Assembly: GCA_963783045.1 (NCBI GenBank)
Contig: CAWAMD010000001.1
Location: 186,001 to 250,000 of the forward strand
Length of the DNA: 64,000 bases
Direction: 5' to 3'
Source: CAWAMD01 sp963783045
GTDB lineage: Bacteria; Actinomycetota; Nitriliruptoria; Nitriliruptorales; Nitriliruptoraceae
Below the pieces are notes generated by a model. It was not told the DNA's origin and did not search any database. It saw nothing but the letters and a program-made list of their open reading frames with translations. The translations under genes and the position numbers were made by a program. Shown here in pieces: positions 1 through 7,915 of the stretch (position 1 is its first letter; the number at the start of each line of letters is the position of its first letter).

Positions 1-120
1 GAGGTGGCCGCCCATCCCGTCGGCGACCGCGAACACCGAGTCGCCCTGCAGGAACGAATCCTCGTTCGCCTCGCGGACCCGGCCGACGTCCGTGGCGGCG
101 GCGGCGGACAGCGCGGTCAC
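1..120 (-). CDS. PP2C-family Ser/Thr protein phosphatase, N-terminal fragment (window edge)
   Basis: Only the first 40 codons lie in the window. The GTG start at 120 overlaps the TGA of the upstream FHA gene (GTGA), which fixes the start. The peptide reads TDVGRVREANEDSF, then VFAVADGMGGH: these are the metal-binding RxxNED and DGMGGH motifs of bacterial PP2C (PstP/Stp) phosphatases. In actinobacteria this phosphatase reverses Ser/Thr kinase phosphorylation of cell-wall and division proteins and sits in the fhaA-fhaB-pstP-rodA-pbpA-pknA/B cluster. The order seen here (fhaA, fhaB, phosphatase, all minus strand) matches the start of that cluster. The rest is outside the window. Confidence 0.9.
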   Translation of the reverse strand, partial: MTALSAAAATDVGRVREANEDSFLQGDSVFAVADGMGGHL

Positions 121-582
121 CGCCGCACCTCCACACGGGTCTTGCCCAGGCGGATCTGGTCGCCGGTGGCGAGCGGCGTGGGCTGGGTCACCTTCGCGCC
201 GTTGAGGAAGGTCCCGTTCGTGGAGCCGAGGTCGCGCACCGCCCAGCCACCATCGTCGGGAAGGATCTCGGCGTGCTCGTCCGAGACGTAGAACGTCCTC
301 GAGCGGGACGGCGACGCCGCGGCCACGGCCGAACCGCACCGCCTCGTGCTCGAGCGGTACGACGACGGGCTTGCCGGTCGGCGGGTGGACGACGATCTCC
401 TTCGGGATCTTGCGTGACCGGCGCGGCGGCGTGGCCTGCGCGACGGCCGGGCGGGGGGGCTCCGTGCGCTTGCTGCGGGTGCCGTAGAGGTCCGCGGTGA
501 CCGCGCGGACGGCACGCGCCAGGAAAAGGTAGAGGAGCGCCAGCAGCACCAGCTTGAGGATCGTCAGGAGAGCTACCGGCAC
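117..582 (-). pseudogene. fhaB: FhaB-like membrane FHA protein, frameshifted
   Basis: A GTG start at 582, just after the fhaA stop, gives an N-terminal hydrophobic segment (LLTILKLVLLALLYLFLARAV), a Pro/Arg linker and the start of an FHA fold (EAVRFGRGRGVAVPLED). The reading frame then shifts by one base near 296-302, and the C-terminal FHA half (TFYVSDEHAEI, DLGSTNGTFLNGAKV, RLGKTRVEVRR) continues in another frame to the TGA at 117. FHA domains bind phosphothreonine. FhaB homologues (FipA type) have exactly this one-TM plus FHA layout and about 155 residues. Both halves are well preserved, so either the sequence has an indel or the gene broke recently. The key Ser-His-Asn FHA residues are present in the C-terminal half. 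Confidence 0.8.
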
Positions 583-583
583 G

Positions 584-1336
584 TCAGCTCTCCACGAACT
601 CCAGCGTGACCTCACCGAGCTCGATGCGGTCCCCTGGTGACAGGGGCTGCTCGGCGGCACGCACGTCGTTGACTCGGGTTCCGTTCGTGGACCCGAGGTC
701 GAGCACCCACCAGTCCTTTCCGCGCCGCACGAACGCCGCGTGCTCGCGTGAGACCGTCTGGTCGGTGAGGCAGATGGGGTTGTCGGGCAGCCGGCCAGCC
801 ACCATCCGGGAGCCCGTCAGCGTGAACACCTCGCCGGCGTCCGGCCCGGTCAGGATCTGCAGGGACGGACCCGTCGCCGGCGGGGGTGCCGGCGCCGGGG
901 GCGGGGCAGGCCGTTCGCGGGCGGCGGGCTCGGGCTCTTGCGGGGCGGGTGGGCCGGCGTGTCCCTCGACGACCTCGACGCGGCCGACGAGCTCGAAGCG
1001 GCCGTAGGCGACCTCCTCGCTCGTCCGGAAGCGCACGGTGGCCGGTCCGCGCAGCAGCCACCCTCGTTCGCCGGCGGTGCGCGTCACGACCTCGGCGAGC
1101 TCGGTGGCCAGCTGGTCCCCGTAGGTCTCGAGCCGCTCCGCGTCCTTCGGGTTCACGCCGACCCGGTAGACGTTCGGGACGACGACCCCACGTTCGGTCA
1201 CGTGCTGGGTGTCCTCCGCGTAGCGCTGGAGCGCCTTGGCGAGCTCGATCGGCTGCAGACCGGACTTCAGCGCACGGGCGAAGAAGCCCTCGACCGCTCC
1301 TTCGAGGCGCCGCTCGAAGTCCTGTAGTACGCCCAT
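584..1336 (-). CDS. fhaA: FhaA: DUF3662 plus FHA domain phosphothreonine-binding protein
   Basis: This 250-residue protein starts at the ATG at 1336 (MGVLQDFERRLEGAVEGFF), where FhaA-family proteins begin. An in-frame extension further upstream runs through the tRNA region and is not coding. Residues about 1-120 are the DUF3662 domain, followed by a Pro/Ala linker (about 135-155) and a C-terminal FHA domain with GRLPDNPICLTDQTVSREHA and DLGSTNGTRVND. In mycobacteria FhaA binds phosphorylated MviN and regulates peptidoglycan precursor export. Its position next to fhaB and the PP2C phosphatase supports that role. It is shorter than mycobacterial FhaA because the repetitive central linker is much reduced. 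Confidence 0.92.
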   Translation of the reverse strand: MGVLQDFERRLEGAVEGFFARALKSGLQPIELAKALQRYAEDTQHVTERGVVVPNVYRVGVNPKDAERLETYGDQLATELAEVVTRTAGERGWLLRGPATVRFRTSEEVAYGRFELVGRVEVVEGHAGPPAPQEPEPAARERPAPPPAPAPPPATGPSLQILTGPDAGEVFTLTGSRMVAGRLPDNPICLTDQTVSREHAAFVRRGKDWWVLDLGSTNGTRVNDVRAAEQPLSPGDRIELGEVTLEFVES

Positions 1337-1584
1337 CGTGGTTGGTGCTCGTCCTCTGTCGACCGCTCGCATGCCGAAACGGGGAACGCGCCCGCTGACC
1401 CGGCAGCGACGTTCCCCGCTCTGCTGGCCCAATTCGCCGTGAGCGTAGCCAATGGCGGCTTCGAAACCTCCTGTCCGAAGGTGTCCGATGCATGAACCCC
1501 GTACCGGGACCGCCGTTGGCGGGAACGGCAGGGCGTTGCTACGCTCCGGCGCGCTGCCCGGGGTCCGCCTCGGGTCCGCACCAC

Positions 1585-1668
1585 GGGCGGGTGGCGGAAT
1601 TGGCAGACGCGCACGGTTCAGGTCCGTGTGTCCGTAAGGACATGGGGGTTCAAGTCCCCCCTCGCCCA
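1585..1668 (+). tRNA. tRNA-Leu(CAG)
   Basis: A complete class II tRNA. The acceptor stem GGGCGGG (1585-1591) pairs with CTCGCCC (1661-1667), and the discriminator is A at 1668. The D arm is GCGGAATTGGCAGACGC. The anticodon stem-loop CACGG-TTCAGGT-CCGTG gives anticodon CAG. A long variable arm (GTGTCCGTAAGGACAT) and a GGTTCAAGTCC T arm follow. No CCA is encoded. Its 3' part is duplicated at 3336-3396, marking it as an integration site. Confidence 0.95.
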
Positions 1669-1716
1669 CTTACCGCCAGACCCCTTTCGCACCGAGAATC
1701 CGCCAGAACACCCGAA

Positions 1717-1745
1717 CGCCCCCGACTCGCGTCGGGGGCGTTTTC
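1717..1745 (+). terminator. Rho-independent terminator after tRNA-Leu
   Basis: A perfect 10-bp stem (CGCCCCCGAC / GTCGGGGGCG) with a TCGC loop is followed by TTTT, about 50 bp after the tRNA. Confidence 0.85.
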
Positions 1746-1789
1746 TGCCCCGTGACACCGTCGTGACACCATAAGCGGGTCACGGGGTC

Positions 1790-2340
1790 GACCGGCGGCG
1801 ACCGTCACGGTCTGCCGGATCGTCAAGCGGGCCTGGTCGAGGTCCAGGTCGGTCCACCGGAGCGCCAGCGTCTCGGCTCGGCGGAGGCCGGTCGTGGCGA
1901 TGAGGAACCACAACGCACAGAGCGGGTCCCCGGTGCCGCGGCTGTGCTCGAGGAAGGCCACGAGTTGGTCGCGGGTCCAGCACCGGTCGCGCGCGTTGCG
2001 GGAGCGAGCACGCTTCGGGGTCGGGGGGTTGGCGAGGTCGGCGACGTTGCGGGAGAGGTAGCCGCGCTGGACGGCAGCTTCGAGCGCGACGTGGAGGCAC
2101 CCGTGGACGTCGCGGATGCTCTTGGGTTTGAGGCCCTCGTGGAGCGACGGCGAGCATCCCTCGACGGGACAGGCGCGGCCGTCGGTTCGGCAGGGGCCGC
2201 GGCGCTTGTCGTCTTGTTCGAGGGCGCGGTAGAGCCGGTTGAGGTGCTCAGGGGTGAGCTGCTCGAGCCGCACGCCACCGATCCTGGGTGCGATGTAGCA
2301 CTCGATGGACTGGCGGTAGTCGGCTCGGGTCGTCGTGGCG
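1790..2340 (-). pseudogene. Tyrosine recombinase (integrase) fragment
   Basis: The readable part begins near TRADYRQSIECYIAPRIGGVRLEQLTPEHLN, the end of the SAM-like core-binding domain, and continues to TTGLRRAETLALRWTDLDLD, which carries the first catalytic Arg (box I). The sequence stops resembling integrase soon after RLTIRQTVTV. The box II HxxR, the second His and the catalytic Tyr are missing, and so is the N-terminal arm-binding domain. Its position directly beside the duplicated tRNA 3' end is where an integrase of a tRNA-targeting element normally sits. It cannot be active. Confidence 0.85.
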
Positions 2341-2602
2341 CGCGGACACATGGGTCGTCGGAGACAGCTTGTACCGGGCGATCTGATCCGGTCGCCGGCC
2401 GTGACAGAAACCGTCGCATGCGACAGTTCCTGACGCGCTAGGCTCCTCAGCGATCCGCTGCACACCGCGATGGGACGGAAACCGTCGGGTACAACGGTTT
2501 CCGTCAGGAACGTCGTGATGGGGGATCAGAACCGCCGATCCTGGACTCGTCTTGGGAGTGGATCCTGGCGTTGCTGGGGCGATGTTCGCGTTAGAGCGGG
2601 AG

Positions 2603-2866
2603 TCAGACCACGCGTGCCTCACGCGCTTGGGCGAGGTCGAAGTCGCCCTGGAGGCGCATCCAGAACTCCGCCGAGGTCCCAAAGGCTTCGGCGAGCCGAA
2701 GGGCGGTGTCTCCGGTGACGGAGGTCTGGCCGTTGACGAGCCGCGACACCCGGCCGGCGTCGACCCCCATCGAACGCGCGAGCTCGGCCGCGGTCATGTT
2801 CCGGGCTTCGAGCTCGTCGGCGATGTGCTCTCCGGGGTGGATGGCCAGGCTGACCTTGGTGGTCAC
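2603..2866 (-). CDS. higA: HigA-family XRE antitoxin
   Basis: The protein has 87 residues. A GTG start at 2866 is preceded by GAGGAGG. It opens with the HigA signature HPGEHIADELEARNMTAAELARSMGVDAGRVSRLVNG, an XRE-type helix-turn-helix at about residues 24-60, and ends with the typical AEAFGTSAEFWMRLQ. HigA binds and neutralises HigB and represses the operon. It lies 10 bp downstream of the toxin gene, the usual inverted higBA order. It sits inside the tRNA-Leu element, so stabilisation of that element is a plausible role. Confidence 0.93.
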   Translation of the reverse strand: MTTKVSLAIHPGEHIADELEARNMTAAELARSMGVDAGRVSRLVNGQTSVTGDTALRLAEAFGTSAEFWMRLQGDFDLAQAREARVV

Positions 2867-2876
2867 GTGATCCTCC

Positions 2877-3152
2877 TCAGTGGTAGTCCTCGATCGTGAC
2901 GTCCACCGCGCGGTTGTCCTCGATGCGGAAGGTGATGCGCCACTGGTCGTTGATCCGGATGGAGTAGTAGCCCGCTCGGTCGCCCTTCAACTTCTCGAAC
3001 CGGTTCCCTCGGAGGGCCGCCAGGTCGCGCTGATCGACTGCGGCCTTGATCCGGTTCAGGCGCATGATCGCTTGCTTGTCGAAGCCCTTGCCGAGGCTGA
3101 TCCCTTCTTGGTGGAGCCGGTGTGTCGCCTCGTCGCCGTACTCCAGCTCCAT
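2877..3152 (-). CDS. higB: HigB-family toxin (RelE superfamily mRNA interferase)
   Basis: The ATG at 3152 with GGAGG seven bases upstream is preferred over a TTG at 3164; it gives 91 residues. The C-terminal half, with KLKGDRAGYYSIRINDQWRITFRIEDNRAVDVTIEDYH, is the conserved HigB/PemK-killer pattern (LKGDR...W.IRINDQWRI.F). HigB toxins cleave mRNA on translating ribosomes. The gene is first in the operon and is followed after 10 bp by higA. The N-terminal region diverges from enterobacterial HigB, but the length and C-terminal motif fit. Confidence 0.92.
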   Translation of the reverse strand: MELEYGDEATHRLHQEGISLGKGFDKQAIMRLNRIKAAVDQRDLAALRGNRFEKLKGDRAGYYSIRINDQWRITFRIEDNRAVDVTIEDYH

Positions 3153-3335
3153 GCCCACCTCCAACAGGCAGGGTACTCAACCCTTGCGGGTTGCACAATG
3201 GACAATAGCGGCGGGACGGCCGGTGCTCCGGCGTCCCCGTGACACCATTTTTTGACACCGCACCAGCGGGGATAGGGCGGCGCGCCTCGACGCGCGATGG
3301 CATAACCACGCCCAGGCACGCGCCGACACGTACGT

Positions 3336-3396
3336 CGCACGGTTCAGGTCCGTGTGTCCGTAAGGACATGGGAGTTCAAGTCCCCCCTCGCCCACT
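3336..3396 (+). repeat. Duplicated 3' end of tRNA-Leu (att copy)
   Basis: This copy matches 1610-1670 over 61 bp with one difference. It lacks the 5' acceptor and D arm, so it is not a functional tRNA. Confidence 0.9.
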
Positions 3397-4020
3397 CGGT
3401 CGCTCCACTCCGGCTGCACCACGAATACTGTAGAACCGCGAAGGCTCTCGGCTCCCCGCCGGGGCTTTTCTCGTGTCCGTGACACGATCGTGAGCGGCGA
3501 CAGGGTGTCCTCGCGGCCGCCCGGGCGCACGGCAGGATCGTGGAACCAGGATCGCGGTCACCCACCACCGTGGCCCATACGACCCGCATACCCCGGGCCG
3601 TATGGATTGTCGCCGTCTGGCCGGGATTCCAGGGGCTCTGAGCAGGAATCTCAACGTTTCGTGCGCCACTCAGAGAAGAGCCCAGCTGTCCGTTCGTGCA
3701 CGATTTCACAAGATCGTGGTGCCGGCGGCGGACGGTCACGGGGCCATGGCTCTCGCCCACGTCCTGCGCCACCTGCCCGACGGCGCTCGGGAGGGGTGCC
3801 GCCCGCCCCCGACCGGGCGTGGCCACGCCGTCGCTGAGCGGGACCTGGACCCGCGGCCACCGGGACTTCGTGCTCGTGTGTCCCACCACGCTGCGCGAGA
3901 ACCATGCGGGAGGTGACGAGGAGCGGCGACAGGTTCGCCCCCTCGGAGCAGACCGGCAGCCCGCCGGCCCTGCCTGCCGCAGTGTCGTGCGGTGGTGGGT
4001 GGCAGATCGGGGACGCGGAG
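3397..4020. other. Intergenic region after the att copy; weak terminator, no convincing gene
   Basis: About 620 bp. A CCCC-GCC-GGGG hairpin followed by CTTTT (3454-3469) may terminate transcription. A direct repeat GTGACACGATCGTGAGC at 3479-3495 has an 11-base period and resembles repeats near the other att remnants (1752, 3239, 56606). Reading frames from 3600 to 3900 show no recognisable domain. The region just before 4021 should hold the promoter of the oxidoreductase operon, but I see no clear -35/-10 pair. Confidence 0.4.
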
Positions 4021-6312
4021 ATGGCGAAGGTCCAGCTGGAGATCACGCGACGCAGCTTCCTGAAGGCCGGGGTGGCCGCCGGTGTCGCCGGGGCCGTCGG
4101 CACGAGCGGGATGCGGGGCGCGCCGGCGTTCGCCGCCGGCGCTGGGGGCGACGCCTGGTACCGGCAGGGCACGGTCTCGACGACCTACACGGTCTGCGAC
4201 ATGTGCCCGTGGGCCTGCGGCATCGTGGTGCGCTCGGTCAACGGGGTCGTCCACAAGATCGACGGCAACCCGAAGGACCCGAAGAGCCGCGGCATGCTGT
4301 GTGCCCGCGGTCAGGGCGGCGTGTCGTTCACCAACGACCCGGACCGGCTGCGCTCGCCGATGGTCCGCACCGGCGAGCGCGGCGAGGGCAAGTTCAAGGA
4401 GGTGACCTGGGAGTACGCGCTCGACCTCATCGCGCAGGAGCTCGACAAGGTCCGCGCCAGGACCGGCCCCGAGTCCCTGGCCATCTTCGGGCACACCGCC
4501 GGCGACCACTGGTTCGCCGACCACCTCTCCCAGGCCTGGGGCACCCCGAACGCCGGGAAGCCCTCGTCGGCGCTGTGCCTGCAGCCACGGGACGAGGCGT
4601 CGAACCTCACCTTCGGCTTCCCGGTGGGCGGCCACGAGCCGGTCGACTGGGACGAGCTCGAGTGCGTCACGCTCATCGGCAGCCACGTCGGCGAGGACGC
4701 CCGCAACACCGTCATGCAGGACTTCACCGGCCTGCACGCCCGCGGCGGCACGATCATCGTGGTCGACCCGCGGTTCTCCAGCGCCGCCACGAAGGCGGAC
4801 CACTGGCTCCCCATCAAGCCGGGGACCGACACGGCGCTGCTGCTGGCGTGGATCAACGTGCTCATCACCGAGAAGCGCTACGACGCCGAGTACGTTCGCC
4901 GATGGACCACGGGCTTCGACCAGCTCGCCGCACACGTCGCGTCGATGACTCCCGAGTGGGCCGCGCCCATCACCGACCTGCCGGCCAACGTCATCCGGAG
5001 CACGGCCCGCACCATGGCGGCCCACGCCCCGCGGGCGGTCATCATGCCCGGCCGGCACGTCGTCTGGTACGGCAACGACACGCAGCGCATGCGCGCGGAG
5101 TTCATCCTCAACACGCTGCTCGGCGCCTACGGCCGCCACGGGGGCATGTACTTCAACAAGGCGCCCTACATCCAGGACGTCCCCCACCCGCCCTATGCGG
5201 TCGCGGGCAGCGCCGGCGGCTGCTCCGCGGCCCCCACCGCGGCCGCCGACGACGCGCTGCCGCTCGGGCCGACCGGCAAGGCACGGGCCGACGGGGCGCG
5301 CACGACCTTCCTCCGCGGCGCGACGGCCATCCAGGAGCTGATCGAGCCGATGATCACGGGGGAGCCCTACCCCATCAAGGCGCTGCTGGTGTACGGGGTC
5401 AACCTGCTGAACTCGATCCCGAAGCCGGAGCGCACCATCCAGGCCCTGCGCGCGCTCGACCTCGTCGTCGCCATCGACGTGCTCCCGCAGGAGCACATCG
5501 CCTGGGCCGACATCGTCCTGCCGGACGCGACCTACCTCGAGCGCTACGAGGACCTGCTCGCGATGTCGCACAAGACCCCCTACATCGCACTGCGGGAGCC
5601 TGCGGTCGAGCCGGCGTACGACGCGAAGCCGGCCTGGTGGATCGCGAAGGAGCTCGGCAAGCGCCTCGGACTCGGCCTGTACTTCATGTGGGACGACATC
5701 GAGGAGTACCTCGACACGCGGCTGCGGTCGGTCGGCTCCAACCTCGACGCGCTACGGCGTCAGGGCGGGATCATCGTCCAGGAGGGCGCGCCCTACCTCG
5801 AGGACGTCGACGGCGCGAGCCCCTTCCACACGTCGTCCGGGAAGATCGAGCTGTACTCGCAGACCCTGGCGGACGCCGGCCATGACCCCCTGCCGATCTA
5901 CGAACCGGTCGAGGCCCCGCCCGACGGCTACTTCCGCCTGCTGTACGGCCGGCATCCGGTGCACACGTTCGCGAAGACGCAGAACACGCCGGCGCTGTCC
6001 GCCCGCTACCCCGAGAACGAGGTGTGGGTCAACGCCGATGCCGCGCGTGAGCTCGGGCTGCGCGACGGGGCGGCGGTGTGGCTCGAGAATCAGGACGGTG
6101 CCCGCAGCGGACCGATCCGCTGCAAGGTCACCCAGCGCATCCGTCGGGACGCCGTCTACATCGTCCACGGCTTCGGGCACACGTCGAAGGAGCTGAGCCG
6201 GGCCTACGGCCGCGGCGCCAGCGACACGGCGCTGCAGACCCGCTACGTGCTCGACCCGATCAGCGGCGGTGCCGGCATGCGCGTGAACTTCGTCCAAATC
6301 ACGGAGGCGTGA
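4021..6312 (+). CDS. Molybdopterin oxidoreductase catalytic subunit (thiosulfate/polysulfide reductase PhsA/PsrA-like), Tat-exported
   Basis: This 763-residue protein of the Mo-bisMGD (DMSO reductase) family starts at the ATG at 4021, which places a twin-arginine signal (TRRSFLKAG) at residues 9-17 followed by an Ala-rich hydrophobic stretch. An upstream ATG at 3904 would bury the signal. The [4Fe-4S] site is CDMCPWACGIV...GMLCARGQ (CxxCxxxC...C). SSALCLQPR places a Cys where the Mo ligand lies, as in PhsA/PsrA, rather than Ser or Asp. The C-terminal domain has the molybdopterin dinucleotide-binding stretch (YGRHPVHTFAKTQNTPAL). It heads an operon with an iron-sulfur subunit and cytochrome b subunit, so it should act outside the membrane with quinone as partner. 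The substrate is not determined by sequence; the rhodanese gene nearby favours thiosulfate, polysulfide or sulfur. Confidence 0.88.
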   Translation: MAKVQLEITRRSFLKAGVAAGVAGAVGTSGMRGAPAFAAGAGGDAWYRQGTVSTTYTVCDMCPWACGIVVRSVNGVVHKIDGNPKDPKSRGMLCARGQGGVSFTNDPDRLRSPMVRTGERGEGKFKEVTWEYALDLIAQELDKVRARTGPESLAIFGHTAGDHWFADHLSQAWGTPNAGKPSSALCLQPRDEASNLTFGFPVGGHEPVDWDELECVTLIGSHVGEDARNTVMQDFTGLHARGGTIIVVDPRFSSAATKADHWLPIKPGTDTALLLAWINVLITEKRYDAEYVRRWTTGFDQLAAHVASMTPEWAAPITDLPANVIRSTARTMAAHAPRAVIMPGRHVVWYGNDTQRMRAEFILNTLLGAYGRHGGMYFNKAPYIQDVPHPPYAVAGSAGGCSAAPTAAADDALPLGPTGKARADGARTTFLRGATAIQELIEPMITGEPYPIKALLVYGVNLLNSIPKPERTIQALRALDLVVAIDVLPQEHIAWADIVLPDATYLERYEDLLAMSHKTPYIALREPAVEPAYDAKPAWWIAKELGKRLGLGLYFMWDDIEEYLDTRLRSVGSNLDALRRQGGIIVQEGAPYLEDVDGASPFHTSSGKIELYSQTLADAGHDPLPIYEPVEAPPDGYFRLLYGRHPVHTFAKTQNTPALSARYPENEVWVNADAARELGLRDGAAVWLENQDGARSGPIRCKVTQRIRRDAVYIVHGFGHTSKELSRAYGRGASDTALQTRYVLDPISGGAGMRVNFVQITEA

Positions 6313-6313
6313 G

Positions 6314-7090
6314 ATGCCGTCGGCCTTCCTCCTCGACCTCGCCCGGTGCATCGGCTGCCAGGCCTGCGCGGTGGCGTGCAGCACCGGCAACGAGGTACCC
6401 GAGGGTGCCTCCTACATCACCATCAGCGAGCGCATCGAGGGGACCTTCCCCGACCTCGCGGGCGGGTTCGCCAACCAGCGCTGCATGCACTGCACCGACG
6501 CAGCCTGCGTGAACGTGTGCCCGACCGGCGCGCTGTTCAAGGAGGACGGGCTCACACGGCTCAACCGTGACGCGTGCAGCGGCTGCGGGTACTGCGTCCA
6601 GTCCTGCCCCTACGACATCCCGGCCATCGTCGACGGCCGGGCCGCCAAGTGTGACGGCTGCCGCGACGTGGTGAAGGCGGGCGGAACCCCCTGGTGCGTG
6701 CAGACCTGCCCGACCGGCGCCCTGCAGTACGGCGACCGCGACGAGATCGGTGCCGAGGCGCACCGCCGCGTGACCGCGCTGAAGGACCGGTACCCCGACG
6801 CGCAGGTCTATGGCGAGCGCGAGGCCGGCGGGCTCGGGGTGATCATGGTCCTCCCGGCCGCTCCGGCCGTCATCGGCCTCCCTCTCGACCCTCAGATCCC
6901 CGTGGTCGCCGAGGTCTGGCAGGACGCCGTCAAGCCGGTCGGCCTGAGCGTGACGGCCGCCTCGGTCATCGGGGCGGGCATCGCGGCGGTCATCGCGCGA
7001 CGCAACCACATGGCCGAGCTGCGGCGGCTCGAGGAGGCGGACGCGACGGCGCCCGACACCAGCGACGACACCGGTGAGGTGAGTCCATGA
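6314..7090 (+). CDS. Four-cluster ferredoxin subunit with C-terminal membrane anchor
   Basis: The protein has 258 residues and starts two bases after the catalytic subunit stop. Four Cys clusters are visible: CIGCQACAVACS, CMHCTDAACVNVCPTGAL, CSGCGYCVQSCPYD and CDGCRDV...CVQTCPTGAL, the fingerprint of DmsB/PsrB/FdnH electron-transfer subunits. Unlike PsrB, it carries a hydrophobic segment near residues 200-227 (KPVGLSVTAASVIGAGIAAVIA), as FdnH/FdoH does, which would anchor it to the membrane next to the cytochrome b. It passes electrons between the haem subunit and the molybdenum subunit. The stop overlaps the next gene (ATGA), implying coupled translation. Confidence 0.9.
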   Translation: MPSAFLLDLARCIGCQACAVACSTGNEVPEGASYITISERIEGTFPDLAGGFANQRCMHCTDAACVNVCPTGALFKEDGLTRLNRDACSGCGYCVQSCPYDIPAIVDGRAAKCDGCRDVVKAGGTPWCVQTCPTGALQYGDRDEIGAEAHRRVTALKDRYPDAQVYGEREAGGLGVIMVLPAAPAVIGLPLDPQIPVVAEVWQDAVKPVGLSVTAASVIGAGIAAVIARRNHMAELRRLEEADATAPDTSDDTGEVSP

Positions 7091-7803
7091 CCGAGACGCA
7101 CCCGATCGCGACTGCCGACCGCGACGACGAGCGGATCCTGCGCTTCCGCACGGGCCAGCGCTACATCCACCTGCTGGTCGCGACCTCGTTCGTGGCCCTG
7201 TTCCTCAGCGGCCTGCCGCTGATCGCCGAGCCGCTCCGCTTTCTCGCCGCCGGCGGGTGGACGCGGATCCTCCACCGCGTGGCGGCGGTCGGCTTCATGG
7301 CCGTCCCGATCCTCTACGTCGTCGTCGACCGTCAGGGAGCGAAGGAGCTCATCACCGACTCGTTCCACCTCGACCGCGACGACCGACGGTGGCTGGCCCA
7401 CATGGGTCGCTACGTGCTCGGGAACGCCGCCGGCATGCCCCCGCAGGGCCGGCTCAACGCGGGGCAGAAGCTGCACCACGCCGCCGTCATGATCCTCGGG
7501 GTCGGCATCGTGGGATCCGGGCTGCTGCTCTGGTTCGTCAAGTCGTCGCTGTCCCCCGCGATGCTGGCCTGGACGCTGACGATCCACGACGTCTCGATGG
7601 TTGCCCTCGTGCTGCTGCTCGTCGGCCACGTCTACTTCACGGTCGTCTACCGGGCGATCTCGGCGATGCACACCGGCTACGTGCCCAAGGCCGACGCGCG
7701 GATCGAGCATGCGAAGTGGGTCGCCGAGCTCGAGGCGCTCGAGGCGTCCGGCGCGGCGAGCAGAGCGGACGGCGGCGGCCCGATCCGACCGAGCACACCC
7801 TGA
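7087..7803 (+). CDS. Cytochrome b subunit (formate-dehydrogenase gamma / FdoI type)
   Basis: The protein has 238 residues and four predicted membrane helices (about 27-50, 65-85, 130-155, 165-190). Histidines suitable for haem ligation lie in or next to helices: RYIHLLV, ILHRVAAVGF, KLHHAAVM and LVGHVYF. This is the quinone-reactive di-haem b subunit of FDH-N-like enzymes. It overlaps the iron-sulfur subunit by four bases. The mixed make-up (PhsA/PsrA-like catalytic subunit, FDH-like beta and gamma subunits) is like PhsC-type thiosulfate reductases with cytochrome b. The C-terminal 50 residues are charged and cytoplasmic. Confidence 0.88.
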   Translation: MTETHPIATADRDDERILRFRTGQRYIHLLVATSFVALFLSGLPLIAEPLRFLAAGGWTRILHRVAAVGFMAVPILYVVVDRQGAKELITDSFHLDRDDRRWLAHMGRYVLGNAAGMPPQGRLNAGQKLHHAAVMILGVGIVGSGLLLWFVKSSLSPAMLAWTLTIHDVSMVALVLLLVGHVYFTVVYRAISAMHTGYVPKADARIEHAKWVAELEALEASGAASRADGGGPIRPSTP

Positions 7804-7915
7804 CGGCCGGGACGAAATCAAGGACGACCCTCACGACGCAACCCGTGACGTGAGGACAACCGCACAGGCGAGACCGGCGTGACCCGCCGGATCGCGACAA
7901 GGAACAGGACGAGTC

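Larger units (their letters stand above)
1610..3396. mobile_element. Small decayed integrated element at tRNA-Leu, flanked by 61-bp direct repeats
   Basis: Bases 1610-1670 (anticodon arm to 3' end of tRNA-Leu) recur at 3336-3396 with one mismatch (G to A in the T-arm region). That is the attL/attR arrangement left by a tyrosine integrase. Between them are an integrase fragment next to the tRNA and a higBA pair, about 1.7 kb in all. No replication, structural or transfer genes remain, so this is a remnant kept perhaps by the addiction module. The direction of integration is inferred from the intact tRNA being on the left. Confidence 0.85.

Noticed and set aside
1337..1669. Long N-terminal extension of fhaA with the peptide GGLEPPCPYGHTDLN
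   Set aside because: This is the reverse translation of the tRNA-Leu gene, a common false protein; the FhaA family starts at 1336.
2470..2899. Plus-strand frames antisense to higA
   Set aside because: higA has a ribosome site, family motifs and operon partner; the antisense frames have none.
3177..3530. Minus-strand reading frame with GGLELPCPYGHTDLN
   Set aside because: It is the antisense of the duplicated tRNA-Leu 3' end, not a gene.
3736..5571. 611-residue minus-strand frame over the oxidoreductase gene
   Set aside because: Composition-driven shadow; the plus-strand gene has complete family motifs.
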